DNA from: VRUE01 sp963747765
GTDB lineage: Bacteria > Actinomycetota > Thermoleophilia > Solirubrobacterales > 70-9
Direction of reading: 5' to 3'
Assembly: GCA_963747765.1 (NCBI GenBank)
Contig: CAVVGH010000007.1
Location: forward strand, 62,001 to 126,000
DNA: 64,000 nucleotides
A program made the translations under genes and the position numbers. This document shows, in pieces, positions 42,675 through 52,598 of the stretch; the stretch's first letter is position 1; every line of letters starts with the position of its first letter. Under the pieces are notes generated by a model. It had not been told where the DNA came from, did no database searches, and worked only from the letters and a program-made list of their open reading frames with translations.

Positions 42675-43961
42675 TCAGCCGACCGGATTGAAGACGAGCC
42701 CGGTCGGCACCTTGGGGAAGAAGTAGGTCGACTTGGGCGGCATGTTCTCGTCGCTCTCGCAGATCGCGCGAACCTGATCGACCGGGATCGGGCGCAGGAT
42801 GAACGCCACGTCGTAGGTGCCGTCCCCGACCAGCGCCAGCGAGTCGTCCACGCTCTTCGCGTAGCCGATGCCCCGCTTGGCGAGGATGTCGTCATCGCTC
42901 ATGCCGGCGATCTGCTTGAGGACCAGGGTCTCGAGGATCGCGGCATCGAGCCGGCGGTAGGACTCGGGCTTGCCGGCGAGCTGCTGGTCGAGGTCGGCGA
43001 TTGCACCGTCCTTCAGGCGCAGCCGGAAGCCGCGCTGGTGGTGGGAGTCGTAGAGGCCGAAGACCCCGACCCCGTCCTCGCCGCGCGGATCGAGCTTCTC
43101 ATTCGCCACCTCGGTCACCTCGAACAGCTCGCGCAACCCCTCGCCGAGGCGCTGCTGGCGGTCCGGGTTGTCCGCGAAGCCGGCGAGCAGGCGGTGGGTG
43201 GGGAAGACGGTGAGGCCCGGGTCGTCGAGCCCGGTCAACGCCATCAGCGTGTAGTTGTGGTCGCCCTCGCCGCCGATCTCGTCGCGGTAGGCGATCGCGG
43301 TCTCATAGCGGTGGTGCCCGTCGGCGATCAGCAGCCTGGCATCTGCAAGCAGCTCCGTGACCCGCGCCAGGAGCGCGGGATCGGCAACCCGCCAGAGGCG
43401 CGTCACCGTGCCCCCCGCGTCGGTCGCTTCGCCCCAGGGCTCGGTCTGCTCGGTGGCTGCGGCAACCAGCGGCCAGGCGTCCACGGTGCTGAGCGAGAAG
43501 ATCGGCGAGAGGTTGTGCCGCGTCGCGCGGGTCAGGTCGAGCCGGTCCTGCTTGGGGCCGGGCAGGGTGCGCTCGTGGGGCAGGACCTGGCCCGTGGCGA
43601 AGTCCTCGACGCGTACTCGCGTGAGGATGCCGTGACGAGTGCGGGGGCCCCCGTCAGGGCCGGCGTAGTCCTGGGTCATCGCCCAGATCGCCGGCTCGGA
43701 GTCGCTGACCAGCGCCCCGTCGGCTCGCCAGGTCTCCATCGTCTCGGCAGCGCGCTTGTATGGGTCGCCCTCGGGAAGCTGCACACCGGCGTCGAACGGT
43801 TTTGGGAGGTCGATTGCCACGGCGTTATAGGGCGAGCGCTCCAGCAGTTCGGCCCGCTGCGCTGCGTCGATCACGTCATAGGGCGGGGCCGCGACAGCGT
43901 CGAGAGATCCGACGACCGCGAGGTCGTAGTGGGTGGCATGGATCGGGCGCACGTCGGCCAT
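42675..43961 (-). CDS. DUF1015 family protein
   Basis: 428 residues matching the DUF1015 family: VAAPPYDVIDAAQRAELL near the start, LPHERTLPGPKQDRLDL, LIADGHHRYETAIAYRDE in the middle, and a C-terminal TYDVAFILRPIPVDQV. The DGHHRYE motif suggests a metal or phosphate site. Often annotated as a SpoOJ/ParA-region protein, but with no proven role. ATG 43961 was selected by the family start; the longer frame upstream overlaps the tRNA leader. Confidence 0.86.
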   Translation of the reverse strand: MADVRPIHATHYDLAVVGSLDAVAAPPYDVIDAAQRAELLERSPYNAVAIDLPKPFDAGVQLPEGDPYKRAAETMETWRADGALVSDSEPAIWAMTQDYAGPDGGPRTRHGILTRVRVEDFATGQVLPHERTLPGPKQDRLDLTRATRHNLSPIFSLSTVDAWPLVAAATEQTEPWGEATDAGGTVTRLWRVADPALLARVTELLADARLLIADGHHRYETAIAYRDEIGGEGDHNYTLMALTGLDDPGLTVFPTHRLLAGFADNPDRQQRLGEGLRELFEVTEVANEKLDPRGEDGVGVFGLYDSHHQRGFRLRLKDGAIADLDQQLAGKPESYRRLDAAILETLVLKQIAGMSDDDILAKRGIGYAKSVDDSLALVGDGTYDVAFILRPIPVDQVRAICESDENMPPKSTYFFPKVPTGLVFNPVG

Positions 43962-44013
43962 CGCCGCGAAACCTAGCGGCTGTCGGCTGGAGACAGGTTT
44001 AAGATCACCGAGG

Positions 44014-44087
44014 CGGGGCGTGGCGCAGCCTGGTAGCGCGCGGCCTTTGGGTGGCCGAGGTCCCCGGTTCAAATCCGGGCGCCCCGA
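44014..44087 (+). tRNA. tRNA-Pro (TGG)
   Basis: 74 bases folding as a cloverleaf: acceptor CGGGGCG with CGCCCCG, anticodon stem CGGCC/GGCCG around the 7-base loop TTTGGGT (anticodon TGG), T arm CCCGG/CCGGG around TTCAAAT, and discriminator A at 44087. C1-G72 is typical for tRNA-Pro. No 3' CCA is encoded. Reads the CCA codon and, by wobble, other proline codons. Confidence 0.95.
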
Positions 44088-44124
44088 TCTTTTCGCCGGT
44101 CGCCTACAGCGATCGGCACGGACG

Positions 44125-44160
44125 CGTTGCGGCGTGCGCGGGCGATCGCAGGCCGCAACG
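44125..44160 (+). terminator. Possible hairpin downstream of tRNA-Pro
   Basis: 9-base stem CGTTGCGGC (44125-44133) with GCCGCAACG (44152-44160) around 18 bases. No T-run; may end the tRNA transcript or shield its 3' end. Confidence 0.35.
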
Positions 44161-44236
44161 CCCCGACGGCCCCCCGGGGCACTAAGCTGGACGTTTGTTC
44201 GTTGAGGCTCTACCTGAGGTTGTCGATGAGACTTCG

Positions 44237-44503
44237 ATGATGGCGGCGATAGGCGGAAATCGACGTACCGAACGGATCGTGTTCGAAACCGATCGGCACC
44301 TGATCACGGGCGAGATCACCCTCCCCCAGGAGGGCTACCAGAGCCGCTTCTCGGACTCGATCAACCGCGGCGATGTCGCGTTCATGCCGATCGTCAACGC
44401 TGAGATCACACCGCTTGGCGGCGGCGAGACCGAGAGACGCGACTTCATCGTGCTTGCCAAGTCCTATGTCCGCCTCGCCTATCCGGTCAGCGGCGAAGCC
44501 TGA
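44237..44503 (+). CDS. Small conserved protein (DUF6812-like)
   Basis: About 88 residues. Core: RTERIVFETDRHLITGEITL, then QEGYQSRFSD and RRDFIVLAKSYVRLAYPV. The layout of short strands resembles a small beta-barrel, sometimes compared with PilZ-like or DUF6812-type proteins; I am not certain. TTG 44195 would add 14 residues with no better ribosome site. Stands alone between tRNA-Pro and the convergent ferredoxin gene. Confidence 0.6.
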   Translation: MMAAIGGNRRTERIVFETDRHLITGEITLPQEGYQSRFSDSINRGDVAFMPIVNAEITPLGGGETERRDFIVLAKSYVRLAYPVSGEA

Positions 44504-44563
44504 GCGAGGACCGATAATCGCTCCCGTCCCGACCGGCGGGGGGAGCATGGCCGGGTGGTTTGG

Positions 44564-44797
44564 CTATTGCTCGTAGAGCTTGACGACGCGGACGGTTCCC
44601 TCAGGAGCCGCGTCGACGCAGAGGTTGCAGAGGACGCACTCGTCGAGGTTCGCGGCGACGATCTCCACGCCGCCCTCGCTCGCCTTGAAGATGTCGACCG
44701 GGCAGACTTCCTCCAGCTTGTGCGCCAGCCCGGCATCGGCGGCGACCGTGGCGTCGACCTCGACGTCGATGAAGACCCGCTCCAGAGCCTCGGCCAT
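44564..44797 (-). CDS. Small 4Fe-4S ferredoxin-like protein
   Basis: 77 residues. One Cys in EVCPVDIF and three in CVLCNLC provide four ligands for a single 4Fe-4S cluster, as in FixX-like ferredoxins, without a second cluster. Its ATG shares one base with the sucD stop (TGATG), so it is translated with succinyl-CoA synthetase. That coupling is unusual for a ferredoxin and suggests an electron carrier tied to 2-oxoacid or citrate-cycle metabolism. Inference from position. Confidence 0.75.
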   Translation of the reverse strand: MAEALERVFIDVEVDATVAADAGLAHKLEEVCPVDIFKASEGGVEIVAANLDECVLCNLCVDAAPEGTVRVVKLYEQ

Positions 44798-45714
44798 CAG
44801 GCGGTCACCTCCAGCTTCTCCTTGACCGCGTCGGGGATCTCGTCGATCCGCTCGACGACGCGGATCCCCGCCGCTTCGAGGCGGGCGATCTTTTCGGTGG
44901 CCGTGTCCTCCTTGCCTTCGACGATCGTGCCGGCGTGGCCGAAGCTCATCCCCTTCATCTCCTCGTCGTCCATGAACTTGCCGGCCATGAAGGCGACGAT
45001 GGGGAGGCGCGATTCGTTCTCCGCGATCCACTCCGAGAGCTGCGCCTCCATGCGGCCCCCCGGCTCGGTGTAGATGACGATCGCCCTGGTCTGCTCGTCG
45101 GCCTCGAAGTAGGGCATCAGCTCGGCGTAGGTGGAGCCGATGATCGCGTCGCCGCCGATCGAGACCGCCGTGGAGACGCCAAGCCCGGCCTGGGTCAGCG
45201 ACGAGGAGATCTCGGTGGTCATCCCGCCCGAGCGGCTCATCACGCCGATCGGGCCCGGTGCATAGGCCTTGGCTGCGTCCTTGGCGGGGCCGCCGATTCC
45301 GCCCATCTTGCAGATCTCGGGTGCGATCAGGCCGAGGCAGTTGGGGCCGATGATCCGTGCGCCGCGCATGTCGGCCAGCTCGACCATCTGGGCGACGTCG
45401 CGGCGCGGCACCCGCTCGGTGACGACGACGATCAGCTTGATCCCGTTCTCGATTGCCTCGAGGACGGCGTCCTTGGTGAAGGCGGGGGGGACGGTGACCA
45501 CCGAGCCGTCGACCGGGCCGCCGTGGTTCTCAACCGCCTGGGCGACCGTGTCGAAGACGGGAACACCGTGCACCTCGCGGCCCTTGCGGCCCGGCGTCAC
45601 GCCGCCAACAACCTTGGACCCGTAGTCGAGGCACTCCTTGGTCAGGTTGACCGCCTCGCGCCCGGTGATCCCCTGGACGATGAAGGTGAAGTCCTTGCTC
45701 AGCAGGATGCTCAC
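44797..45714 (-). CDS. sucD: Succinate-CoA ligase alpha subunit
   Basis: 305 residues. CoA-binding Rossmann domain with FIVQGITGREAVNLT, GGVTPGRKG and GPNCLGLIAPE, and the phospho-His in SFGHAGTIVEGK. With the beta subunit it converts succinyl-CoA to succinate with nucleotide phosphorylation. GTG 45714 overlaps the sucC stop as GTGA, fixing the start. The related ATP-citrate lyase/citryl-CoA synthetase and malyl-CoA ligase subunits look similar, so the substrate is probable rather than proven. Confidence 0.9.
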   Translation of the reverse strand: MSILLSKDFTFIVQGITGREAVNLTKECLDYGSKVVGGVTPGRKGREVHGVPVFDTVAQAVENHGGPVDGSVVTVPPAFTKDAVLEAIENGIKLIVVVTERVPRRDVAQMVELADMRGARIIGPNCLGLIAPEICKMGGIGGPAKDAAKAYAPGPIGVMSRSGGMTTEISSSLTQAGLGVSTAVSIGGDAIIGSTYAELMPYFEADEQTRAIVIYTEPGGRMEAQLSEWIAENESRLPIVAFMAGKFMDDEEMKGMSFGHAGTIVEGKEDTATEKIARLEAAGIRVVERIDEIPDAVKEKLEVTA

Positions 45715-46928
45715 GCGGCTGCCCCCTGGATCTTGGCGACGGCCCGGCCGGCCGCCTCCCACATCGACACGGAGCGATCGCAGTACTCGACCCCATGGCG
45801 ATCGAGGATCTTGAAGCCCTCCTCCTCCCAGGCGCCGGGGATGCGGAAGATCGCGATCGTCTCACCGGGGTCCTTGCCCAACTCCAGGCAGCCCTTGATC
45901 ACGCCACGGGCAACGATGTCGACCCGCGTGTTGGAGACGATCGACATCATCACGGCAATCTTCTCGACGCCGTCCTTTTCGAGCACCTGCTTGGCGAGCC
46001 CGCATGCCTTGGCGACCGAGGGATTACCGCCGATCTCCGAGTAGTTAGCGGGCTTCCCGCCCTGGCTGCGCACCGCGTCGGTCAGGGTCAGCGAGCCGCC
46101 TCCAGCGCCGATCACCAGCCCAAGATTGCCCTCGAAGCCGTGGTCGCGGCCCTGGATCACGCCGCGATGGTCGGCTGCATCGATCGCCGCGACGTTTCGC
46201 TCGAAAGCCGATGGCTCGTATGGCTCGCGCGTGTCGTCCTCGGCGATCTCCAGCTCCCGGCGCAGCAATCCCTTCTGGCGGCCGACCGCCTCGTTCTCCA
46301 TCTCCATGTGGGCGTCGAGGGCAACGAAGCTGCCGTCGGCGAGCTCGGCCAGCGGGTTGATCTCGGCGAGGGTCATGTCGTTGTCGCGGAAGAGGCGGGC
46401 GAGGCGGGCGAGGATCGGCGTGGCCCGCTGCAGCTGCTTGCCGGTTACCCCGGTTGCGGCTATCGCCTGCTTGGCCTCGAAGTCGGAGATCGGCAGGAGG
46501 TTGGAGAGATGGCCGCGACCCACGTGGTCGGGGTGCTGCTCGGCGACCTCCTCGATGTCGATCCCGCCCATGTCGCTGAACAGCATCAACGGCCGCTTTG
46601 CGGTGCCGTCCCAGACGACCCCGGCGTAGTACTCCTGCTTGACCTCGGCCTTGGGGTCGACGAGAACGCCCCGCGGCATGTGACCGTTGATCTCCAGCTG
46701 CAGGATCGCCTCGGCGTGCTGGGCAGCCTCCTCGGGGGTGTCGGCGAACTTGACGCCGCCCGCCTTCATCCGCCCGCCGCTGAGCACCTGCGACTTGATC
46801 ACGACCGGTCCGTCGATCTCCTCGGCTGCCCGGCGCGCCTCCGCGGCGGTTTTGCAGAAGCCGTACTGGGTGACGGGGATTCCCGCCAGCTCGACGATCT
46901 TGCGTGCCTCGTACTCGTAGAAGCGCAT
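45711..46928 (-). CDS. sucC: Succinate-CoA ligase beta subunit
   Basis: 405 residues. ATP-grasp domain (MRFYEYEARKIVELAGIPVT, VVIKSQVLSGGRMKAGGVK, LAEINPLAELADGSFVALDA) followed by the ligase domain (GLVIGAGGGSLTLTDAV, NYSEIGGNPS). Somewhat divergent from standard SucC, with the insert HPDHVGRGHLSNLLPISDF, so malate- or citrate-specific relatives must be considered. First gene of a three-gene chain with sucD and the ferredoxin. Confidence 0.88.
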   Translation of the reverse strand: MRFYEYEARKIVELAGIPVTQYGFCKTAAEARRAAEEIDGPVVIKSQVLSGGRMKAGGVKFADTPEEAAQHAEAILQLEINGHMPRGVLVDPKAEVKQEYYAGVVWDGTAKRPLMLFSDMGGIDIEEVAEQHPDHVGRGHLSNLLPISDFEAKQAIAATGVTGKQLQRATPILARLARLFRDNDMTLAEINPLAELADGSFVALDAHMEMENEAVGRQKGLLRRELEIAEDDTREPYEPSAFERNVAAIDAADHRGVIQGRDHGFEGNLGLVIGAGGGSLTLTDAVRSQGGKPANYSEIGGNPSVAKACGLAKQVLEKDGVEKIAVMMSIVSNTRVDIVARGVIKGCLELGKDPGETIAIFRIPGAWEEEGFKILDRHGVEYCDRSVSMWEAAGRAVAKIQGAAA

Positions 46929-47002
46929 GCGCGGCGCGCAACCCTATCCAAGACGAGGTCTCAACGGGAGAAGGGGGGAGAAGCCCCTGCGGGGACTCGA
47001 TC

Positions 47003-47395
47003 TCAACTGGGTTGCGGTGTCGCCGCGAGCTGTAGCTGTTCGCCGAGGGCAATGTCGCGGCCTTCGGCCTCTCCCGCTGCGAGCTCCAGCACGGCGCGCG
47101 CCCCGCGATCTCCGGCAGCTCGCCAGGGGCGCAGGTTGTGTCGCACCCCCAGGACGCACAGGTCGGCGTCGAGGAAGACGACATCGATTGGGAAGCGCAT
47201 GAAGGCCGTGTGTATCGAGGCGCTGGGCCGCAGCAGCATTCCCTCACCTGGTGAAAGCTCGCCGCGCCCGAGCAGCCCGCGCAGCCTGCGCCAGGGCCCG
47301 TCCGCGAGCTCGCAGCGCTCGCAGATCGCGGTGCCGCGGTCGGCGCTGAGGACCGCAAGGGTTGGCATCGAGCTCGCCGGGCTCCTCCGTGCCAT
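47003..47395 (-). CDS. DUF192 family protein
   Basis: About 130 residues with the DUF192 core: RLRGLLGR, GEGMLLRPSASIHTAFMRFPIDVVFLD, VRHNLRPWRA and ARAVLELAAGEAEGRDI. The compact beta-barrel family has no firm function; a relative was named in archaeal surface structures. Start uncertain: ATG 47395 is used here, ATG 47434 and 47368 are also in frame. Lies behind sucC with a 74-base gap. Confidence 0.8.
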   Translation of the reverse strand: MARRSPASSMPTLAVLSADRGTAICERCELADGPWRRLRGLLGRGELSPGEGMLLRPSASIHTAFMRFPIDVVFLDADLCVLGVRHNLRPWRAAGDRGARAVLELAAGEAEGRDIALGEQLQLAATPQPS

Positions 47396-47710
47396 GTCGG
47401 AGGTCGATACGGGTACTGGGTCAGGGACAGACATCAATGGTGCCCGCGTGGTGGCTCGCAAACGACGAGCGCTGCGATCGAAGAGGAATATCAGCTTCGG
47501 TTGTGGCCGGCACGGCAGCCGAGCTCGCTCAGGGCAAGGCGCACCGCGGTCGCGCTGCGCGACGGGCGACACCCACCGCGGTCGCGCTGCGCGACGGGCG
47601 ACACCCACCGCGGTCGCGCTGCGCGACGCGGCGACACCCACCGCGGTCGCGCTGCGCGACGCGCGACACCCCTGGGATACTTCTCCGCTGGAATCGACCG
47701 AAAGGTGGAG
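47396..47710. other. Gene-free interval with tandem repeat
   Basis: 315 bases between divergent genes. Almost half is the 32-base tandem repeat. Apart from possible extra N-terminal codons of the DUF192 gene and the GGTGGAG ribosome site of the next gene, I see nothing else. Confidence 0.6.
47542..47670. repeat. 32-33 bp tandem repeat, four copies
   Basis: Units beginning CACCGCGGTCGCGCTGCGCG at 47542, 47574, 47606 and 47639; the last two differ near GACGCGGCGAC. Units touch, so there are no CRISPR spacers. It sits directly upstream of the DUF4333 lipoprotein gene, as the 35-base array sits upstream of the membrane protein at 35323. Confidence 0.85.
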
Positions 47711-48028
47711 ATGGGGCTTCCAAGACATCCCCGCGCAGTCCTCGCGGTGCTAACGGCTGCGGTCGCGGCGGTCGCGCTGATCGCCACCGGCTGTGGCGAA
47801 ACGGTGATCGACGACACGAAGACCGAGGGGGCGATCAAGCACAACCTGGAGAGCTCGCTTGAAAAGAAGGTCTCCGCGGTGGACTGCCCGTCCGGTGTCA
47901 AGGTCGAACCGGGCGACACCTTCGCATGCACCGTGACCCTGGCCGGCGGCAAGGAGGAAACGGTGACGTTGGAGATCCTCAACAAGGACGCAGACGTCGA
48001 AGTGACCGACCTCAGCCCGAAGAAGTAG
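47711..48028 (+). CDS. DUF4333 lipoprotein
   Basis: 105 residues. Signal ending with lipobox ALIATGC at about residue 28, then a small DUF4333 domain with a Cys pair (VDCPSG and FACTVTL) likely forming a disulfide. Common in actinobacterial envelopes; function unknown. AAAGGTGGAG before the ATG is a good ribosome site. Precedes the PEPCK gene on the same strand with a 63-base gap. Confidence 0.88.
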   Translation: MGLPRHPRAVLAVLTAAVAAVALIATGCGETVIDDTKTEGAIKHNLESSLEKKVSAVDCPSGVKVEPGDTFACTVTLAGGKEETVTLEILNKDADVEVTDLSPKK

Positions 48029-48091
48029 CAGGGCGCACAAGCGCCGAGGGGTGACGGACGACGTTCGATTTCCGAGAGTAGAGTGCGGCGC

Positions 48092-49903
<1,812 letters not shown>

Positions 49904-49975
49904 CGCCCGGGTGCCGTAGCCGCCGGTTCCATAGCAGAACGTGGTGGCAAGCACCCCCCTTTGGACCCCCACCCG

Positions 49976-50022
49976 AACTGCATCAACTTTCCAGGCTGCC
50001 AGATAGGCAAGTTGATGCAGTT
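49976..50022. terminator. Palindrome after pckG
   Basis: 14-base arms AACTGCATCAACTT (49976-49989) and complement (50009-50022) with 19 bases between. The arm sequence is the same as inside the perfect 29-base palindrome at 33893, so this is a second member of that family. Lies 73 bases after the pckG stop. Confidence 0.6.
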
Positions 50023-50076
50023 TGTGGTTGGGGTGGCGGCAGGTCGACCCGCGCCCAGCGTGAAGTTACAATTTCA

Positions 50077-50403
50077 ATGACTTTGGCAAGCACGATTCTG
50101 GTGTTGCTCGTCATCGTGCCGTTGGCGGTACTTGCGGTGCGTGGCGTGGTGTTGCTCGCCCAGCTGCTGGGGGGCAGGCGACGGGGGGATTCGTCGTCCG
50201 CTGCGCCCGGTCGCGTGAGGAGGCAGGAATACCTCGCACCGGTGGAGGCCCAGGCGGCACCGGTGGAGGCCCAGGCGGCACCGGTGGAACGGGCCCCTGC
50301 GACCGTTGCGTCCGAGAGCAGCCGGCTGTGTGGAGTCTGCGGCCAGCCGGTCCTGACCACCGCGGTGATCTGCAGGCACTGCGGCGCGGTGCTGAGCCAT
50401 TGA
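50077..50403 (+). CDS. Membrane-anchored zinc-ribbon protein
   Basis: 108 residues: one N-terminal helix (ILVLLVIVPLAVLAVRGVVLL), a linker that includes the repeat APVEAQA three times (21-base DNA repeat, about 50238-50290), then a zinc ribbon with CGVC and CRHC. Similar small proteins sit at membrane assemblies; function unknown. Precedes the secreted-type unknown gene by 8 bases on the same strand. Confidence 0.65.
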   Translation: MTLASTILVLLVIVPLAVLAVRGVVLLAQLLGGRRRGDSSSAAPGRVRRQEYLAPVEAQAAPVEAQAAPVERAPATVASESSRLCGVCGQPVLTTAVICRHCGAVLSH

Positions 50404-50411
50404 GTCGCCAG

Positions 50412-51764
50412 ATGTCCTCGTGGCTCAATCGACCCGCGCTGCTGGGCGTGCTGCTGTTTGTCGTGGCCGCGCCGGTGCTGGGTCTGGTGATTCGCGGGAC
50501 AGGGGGCCGGGGGCCCGATCTGACCGCAAGCGCAGATGCTCATCCGGAGCGCCGGTCACGCCCGGTGCGGGCCCCCAGGCTGCCGCCGCCGCCGCGCGGT
50601 TGGCCGCGCGATTTGGAGCTCGGAATGGCCGATACGGTCGGCGATGCCGGTGCCCTGGCCGCCTCGAGGGGCTTTGGCATGCGCTACCAGTACCTGTCCG
50701 GCGGTGTGAACACGGATTCCGGCTGGCAGCAGTACGAACCCAACGGCACCTTCGTGGACCGCTACGTCAGCGAATCGCTCGCCCACGGCCTGCTGCCGAT
50801 CTTCAGCTACTACATGCTGCTGCAGTCGCTGCCCGGCAATAGCCGGGCAAGCGAGCAGGAAAAGGACGCCACGAACCTCGCGACAGTGGCCACCATGCGC
50901 GCCTACTTCAGGGATCTGGAAGCCTTCCTGCGCCACGCGGGTGAGTTCGCTCCGAATCCCGTGGTGCTGGATCTGGAGCCTGACCTGTGGGGATATGCCC
51001 AGCAGGCGTCCGCGGGCGACAGGGCGAGGACGGTTGCCGCCCGGGTCTCGGCCACCGGCATCGACGCGCTGCGCGGCCTGCCCAACAACGTTTCCGGCCT
51101 GGCGCGGGCGATCGTCAGGCTGCGCGACGCGCTGGCACCGAACGTCCTGCTCGGCTACCACCTCAGCGTGTTCGGCACCGGCAAGGATCTGCTCTACGAG
51201 AGGCCCGCCGCATCCGGAGTCGACGAGCTCGCCGTCCGCTCGGCCCGCTTCTACCACTCGCTGCATGCCAAGTTCGACTTGATCTTCGCCGAAATGTCGA
51301 ATCACAATGCCGCCTACGGCGAAATCGTGCGCCACGACGGCGGCGCGTCCTGGTGGCGCCCGGCCGACTATGCGCGACAGGTTCGGTACCTCAGGAAGGT
51401 CGTCCGGATGACCCACCGCAGGGTCGTCATGTGGCAGATCCCGGTCGGCAACACGCTGATGCGCGCCATGGACGACACCGAGTTCCACTATCAGGACAAC
51501 CACGCGCAATGGCTGCTCGGCACCCGTGACGATCGGCATCTGCGCGCCTACCTGCGGGCCGGTGTGATCGCCTTCCTCTTCGGGCCGGCGTTACCCGGCG
51601 ACACGTGCGCATGCGATGCGGCCGCAGACGGTGTCACCAACCCGCTGCCGATCAACGGCAACACGGGGGTCGCCCGCAGTGCCGACGACGATGGTGGCTT
51701 TCTGCGGAAAAGGGCTAGCCGCTACGTGCGCCGCGGCGCGCTGCGATTGCCGGCCGGCAGATGA
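50412..51764 (+). CDS. Membrane-anchored protein of unknown function
   Basis: 450 residues. One N-terminal helix (ALLGVLLFVVAAPVLGLVI) then an outside domain of about 400 residues with VVLDLEPDLWGY, LLGYHLSVFGTG, DLIFAEMSNHNA and RRVVMWQIPVGNTL; the spacing of strands and acidic residues looks like a TIM-barrel, possibly a glycoside hydrolase, but no family is recognised. Late Cys pair CACD. Converges with the large minus-strand polymer cluster, ending 10 bases from it. ATG 50412 is chosen by the signal region. Confidence 0.6.
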   Translation: MSSWLNRPALLGVLLFVVAAPVLGLVIRGTGGRGPDLTASADAHPERRSRPVRAPRLPPPPRGWPRDLELGMADTVGDAGALAASRGFGMRYQYLSGGVNTDSGWQQYEPNGTFVDRYVSESLAHGLLPIFSYYMLLQSLPGNSRASEQEKDATNLATVATMRAYFRDLEAFLRHAGEFAPNPVVLDLEPDLWGYAQQASAGDRARTVAARVSATGIDALRGLPNNVSGLARAIVRLRDALAPNVLLGYHLSVFGTGKDLLYERPAASGVDELAVRSARFYHSLHAKFDLIFAEMSNHNAAYGEIVRHDGGASWWRPADYARQVRYLRKVVRMTHRRVVMWQIPVGNTLMRAMDDTEFHYQDNHAQWLLGTRDDRHLRAYLRAGVIAFLFGPALPGDTCACDAAADGVTNPLPINGNTGVARSADDDGGFLRKRASRYVRRGALRLPAGR

Positions 51765-51773
51765 CGCCTGGTT

Positions 51774-52598
51774 TCAGCCGCCGTAGGCGCCCGACCATTC
51801 GATGCGAGCGATCCAGTCCTGCAACGTGGAGAAGGCCTCGCTGTCTCCCTGCACGAGCTCGCGCTCTTCGCCGGTCGCCAGCTCGCCGGTGAGCAGCGGC
51901 ACGAAGAGGTCGGGTGTGCACCGCACGGTCACCGTGGCCTGAGGGTGCCGGCCCGACGGGCTGATGACCGATACCGGGCGCTCTCCGTCGACATATACGA
52001 AGCAACGCTGGGTTGCGCTGCCCTCCACCTCATGGCGCAGCGTGAAGCGATACGGCGCTGTCCATTGCGGCTCAATTGCTCGCGTCAGCACCCGGTAGGC
52101 GAGCAGCGGGTCGAGGCGCACGCCCGCGGAGTGCAGGGCGCGCAGCCCGAGCGGCGCCTGCGCGAGCGCCCGCAGGGTTCCCAGCCAGCGCCGATCCGGG
52201 GCAATGCGGACGGCGCCCGTGGCGACGAGGCTCCTCAGCCGTCCGCCGGCAAGCGCCACGCCGAGCTTGTCGAGCGGCGCGCTCAGTCGGAAGTCGACGT
52301 CGTCGGTCGCCAGCGGCGCGAGCTGTTCTGCGATGGTGACCCGCCCATCGAGGAGCCTGACCGTAAGGCAGCCAACCTCATCCACGACGAGGTCGTAGCG
52401 GAGATCTCGGGACTCCACCAGGCCATGGGCCGGCAGCAGTTGGAGGATCAGGCGGCCGGCTGCGGCTGGATCGTGCACGCTCAGGTCGCGCAGGCCGCGC
52501 GGCAGCCAGGGTGGTGACGGTACGAACCCCCGCCCGGGCGCGCGCTGCGACGGTTGCGCCGTATCGCCGTGGGTCCCCTGCGACGCCGAACCGCTCAC
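51774..52598 (-). CDS. SCP2-like protein
   Basis: 274 residues. The last about 150 residues resemble an SCP2 sterol-carrier-like domain (LRYDLVVDEVGCLTVRLLDG, FRLSAPLDKLGVALAGG, ATVTVRCTPDLFVPLLTGEL). It may bind a lipid. GTG 52598 overlaps the preceding gene stop as GTGA, fixing the start and showing co-translation with the collagen-like proteins. Last gene of the cluster. Confidence 0.6.
   Translation of the reverse strand: MSGSASQGTHGDTAQPSQRAPGRGFVPSPPWLPRGLRDLSVHDPAAAGRLILQLLPAHGLVESRDLRYDLVVDEVGCLTVRLLDGRVTIAEQLAPLATDDVDFRLSAPLDKLGVALAGGRLRSLVATGAVRIAPDRRWLGTLRALAQAPLGLRALHSAGVRLDPLLAYRVLTRAIEPQWTAPYRFTLRHEVEGSATQRCFVYVDGERPVSVISPSGRHPQATVTVRCTPDLFVPLLTGELATGEERELVQGDSEAFSTLQDWIARIEWSGAYGG

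Noticed and set aside
47542..47670. CRISPR-like array
   Set aside because: The units touch with no unique spacers between them and no cas genes are near, so it is a plain tandem repeat.
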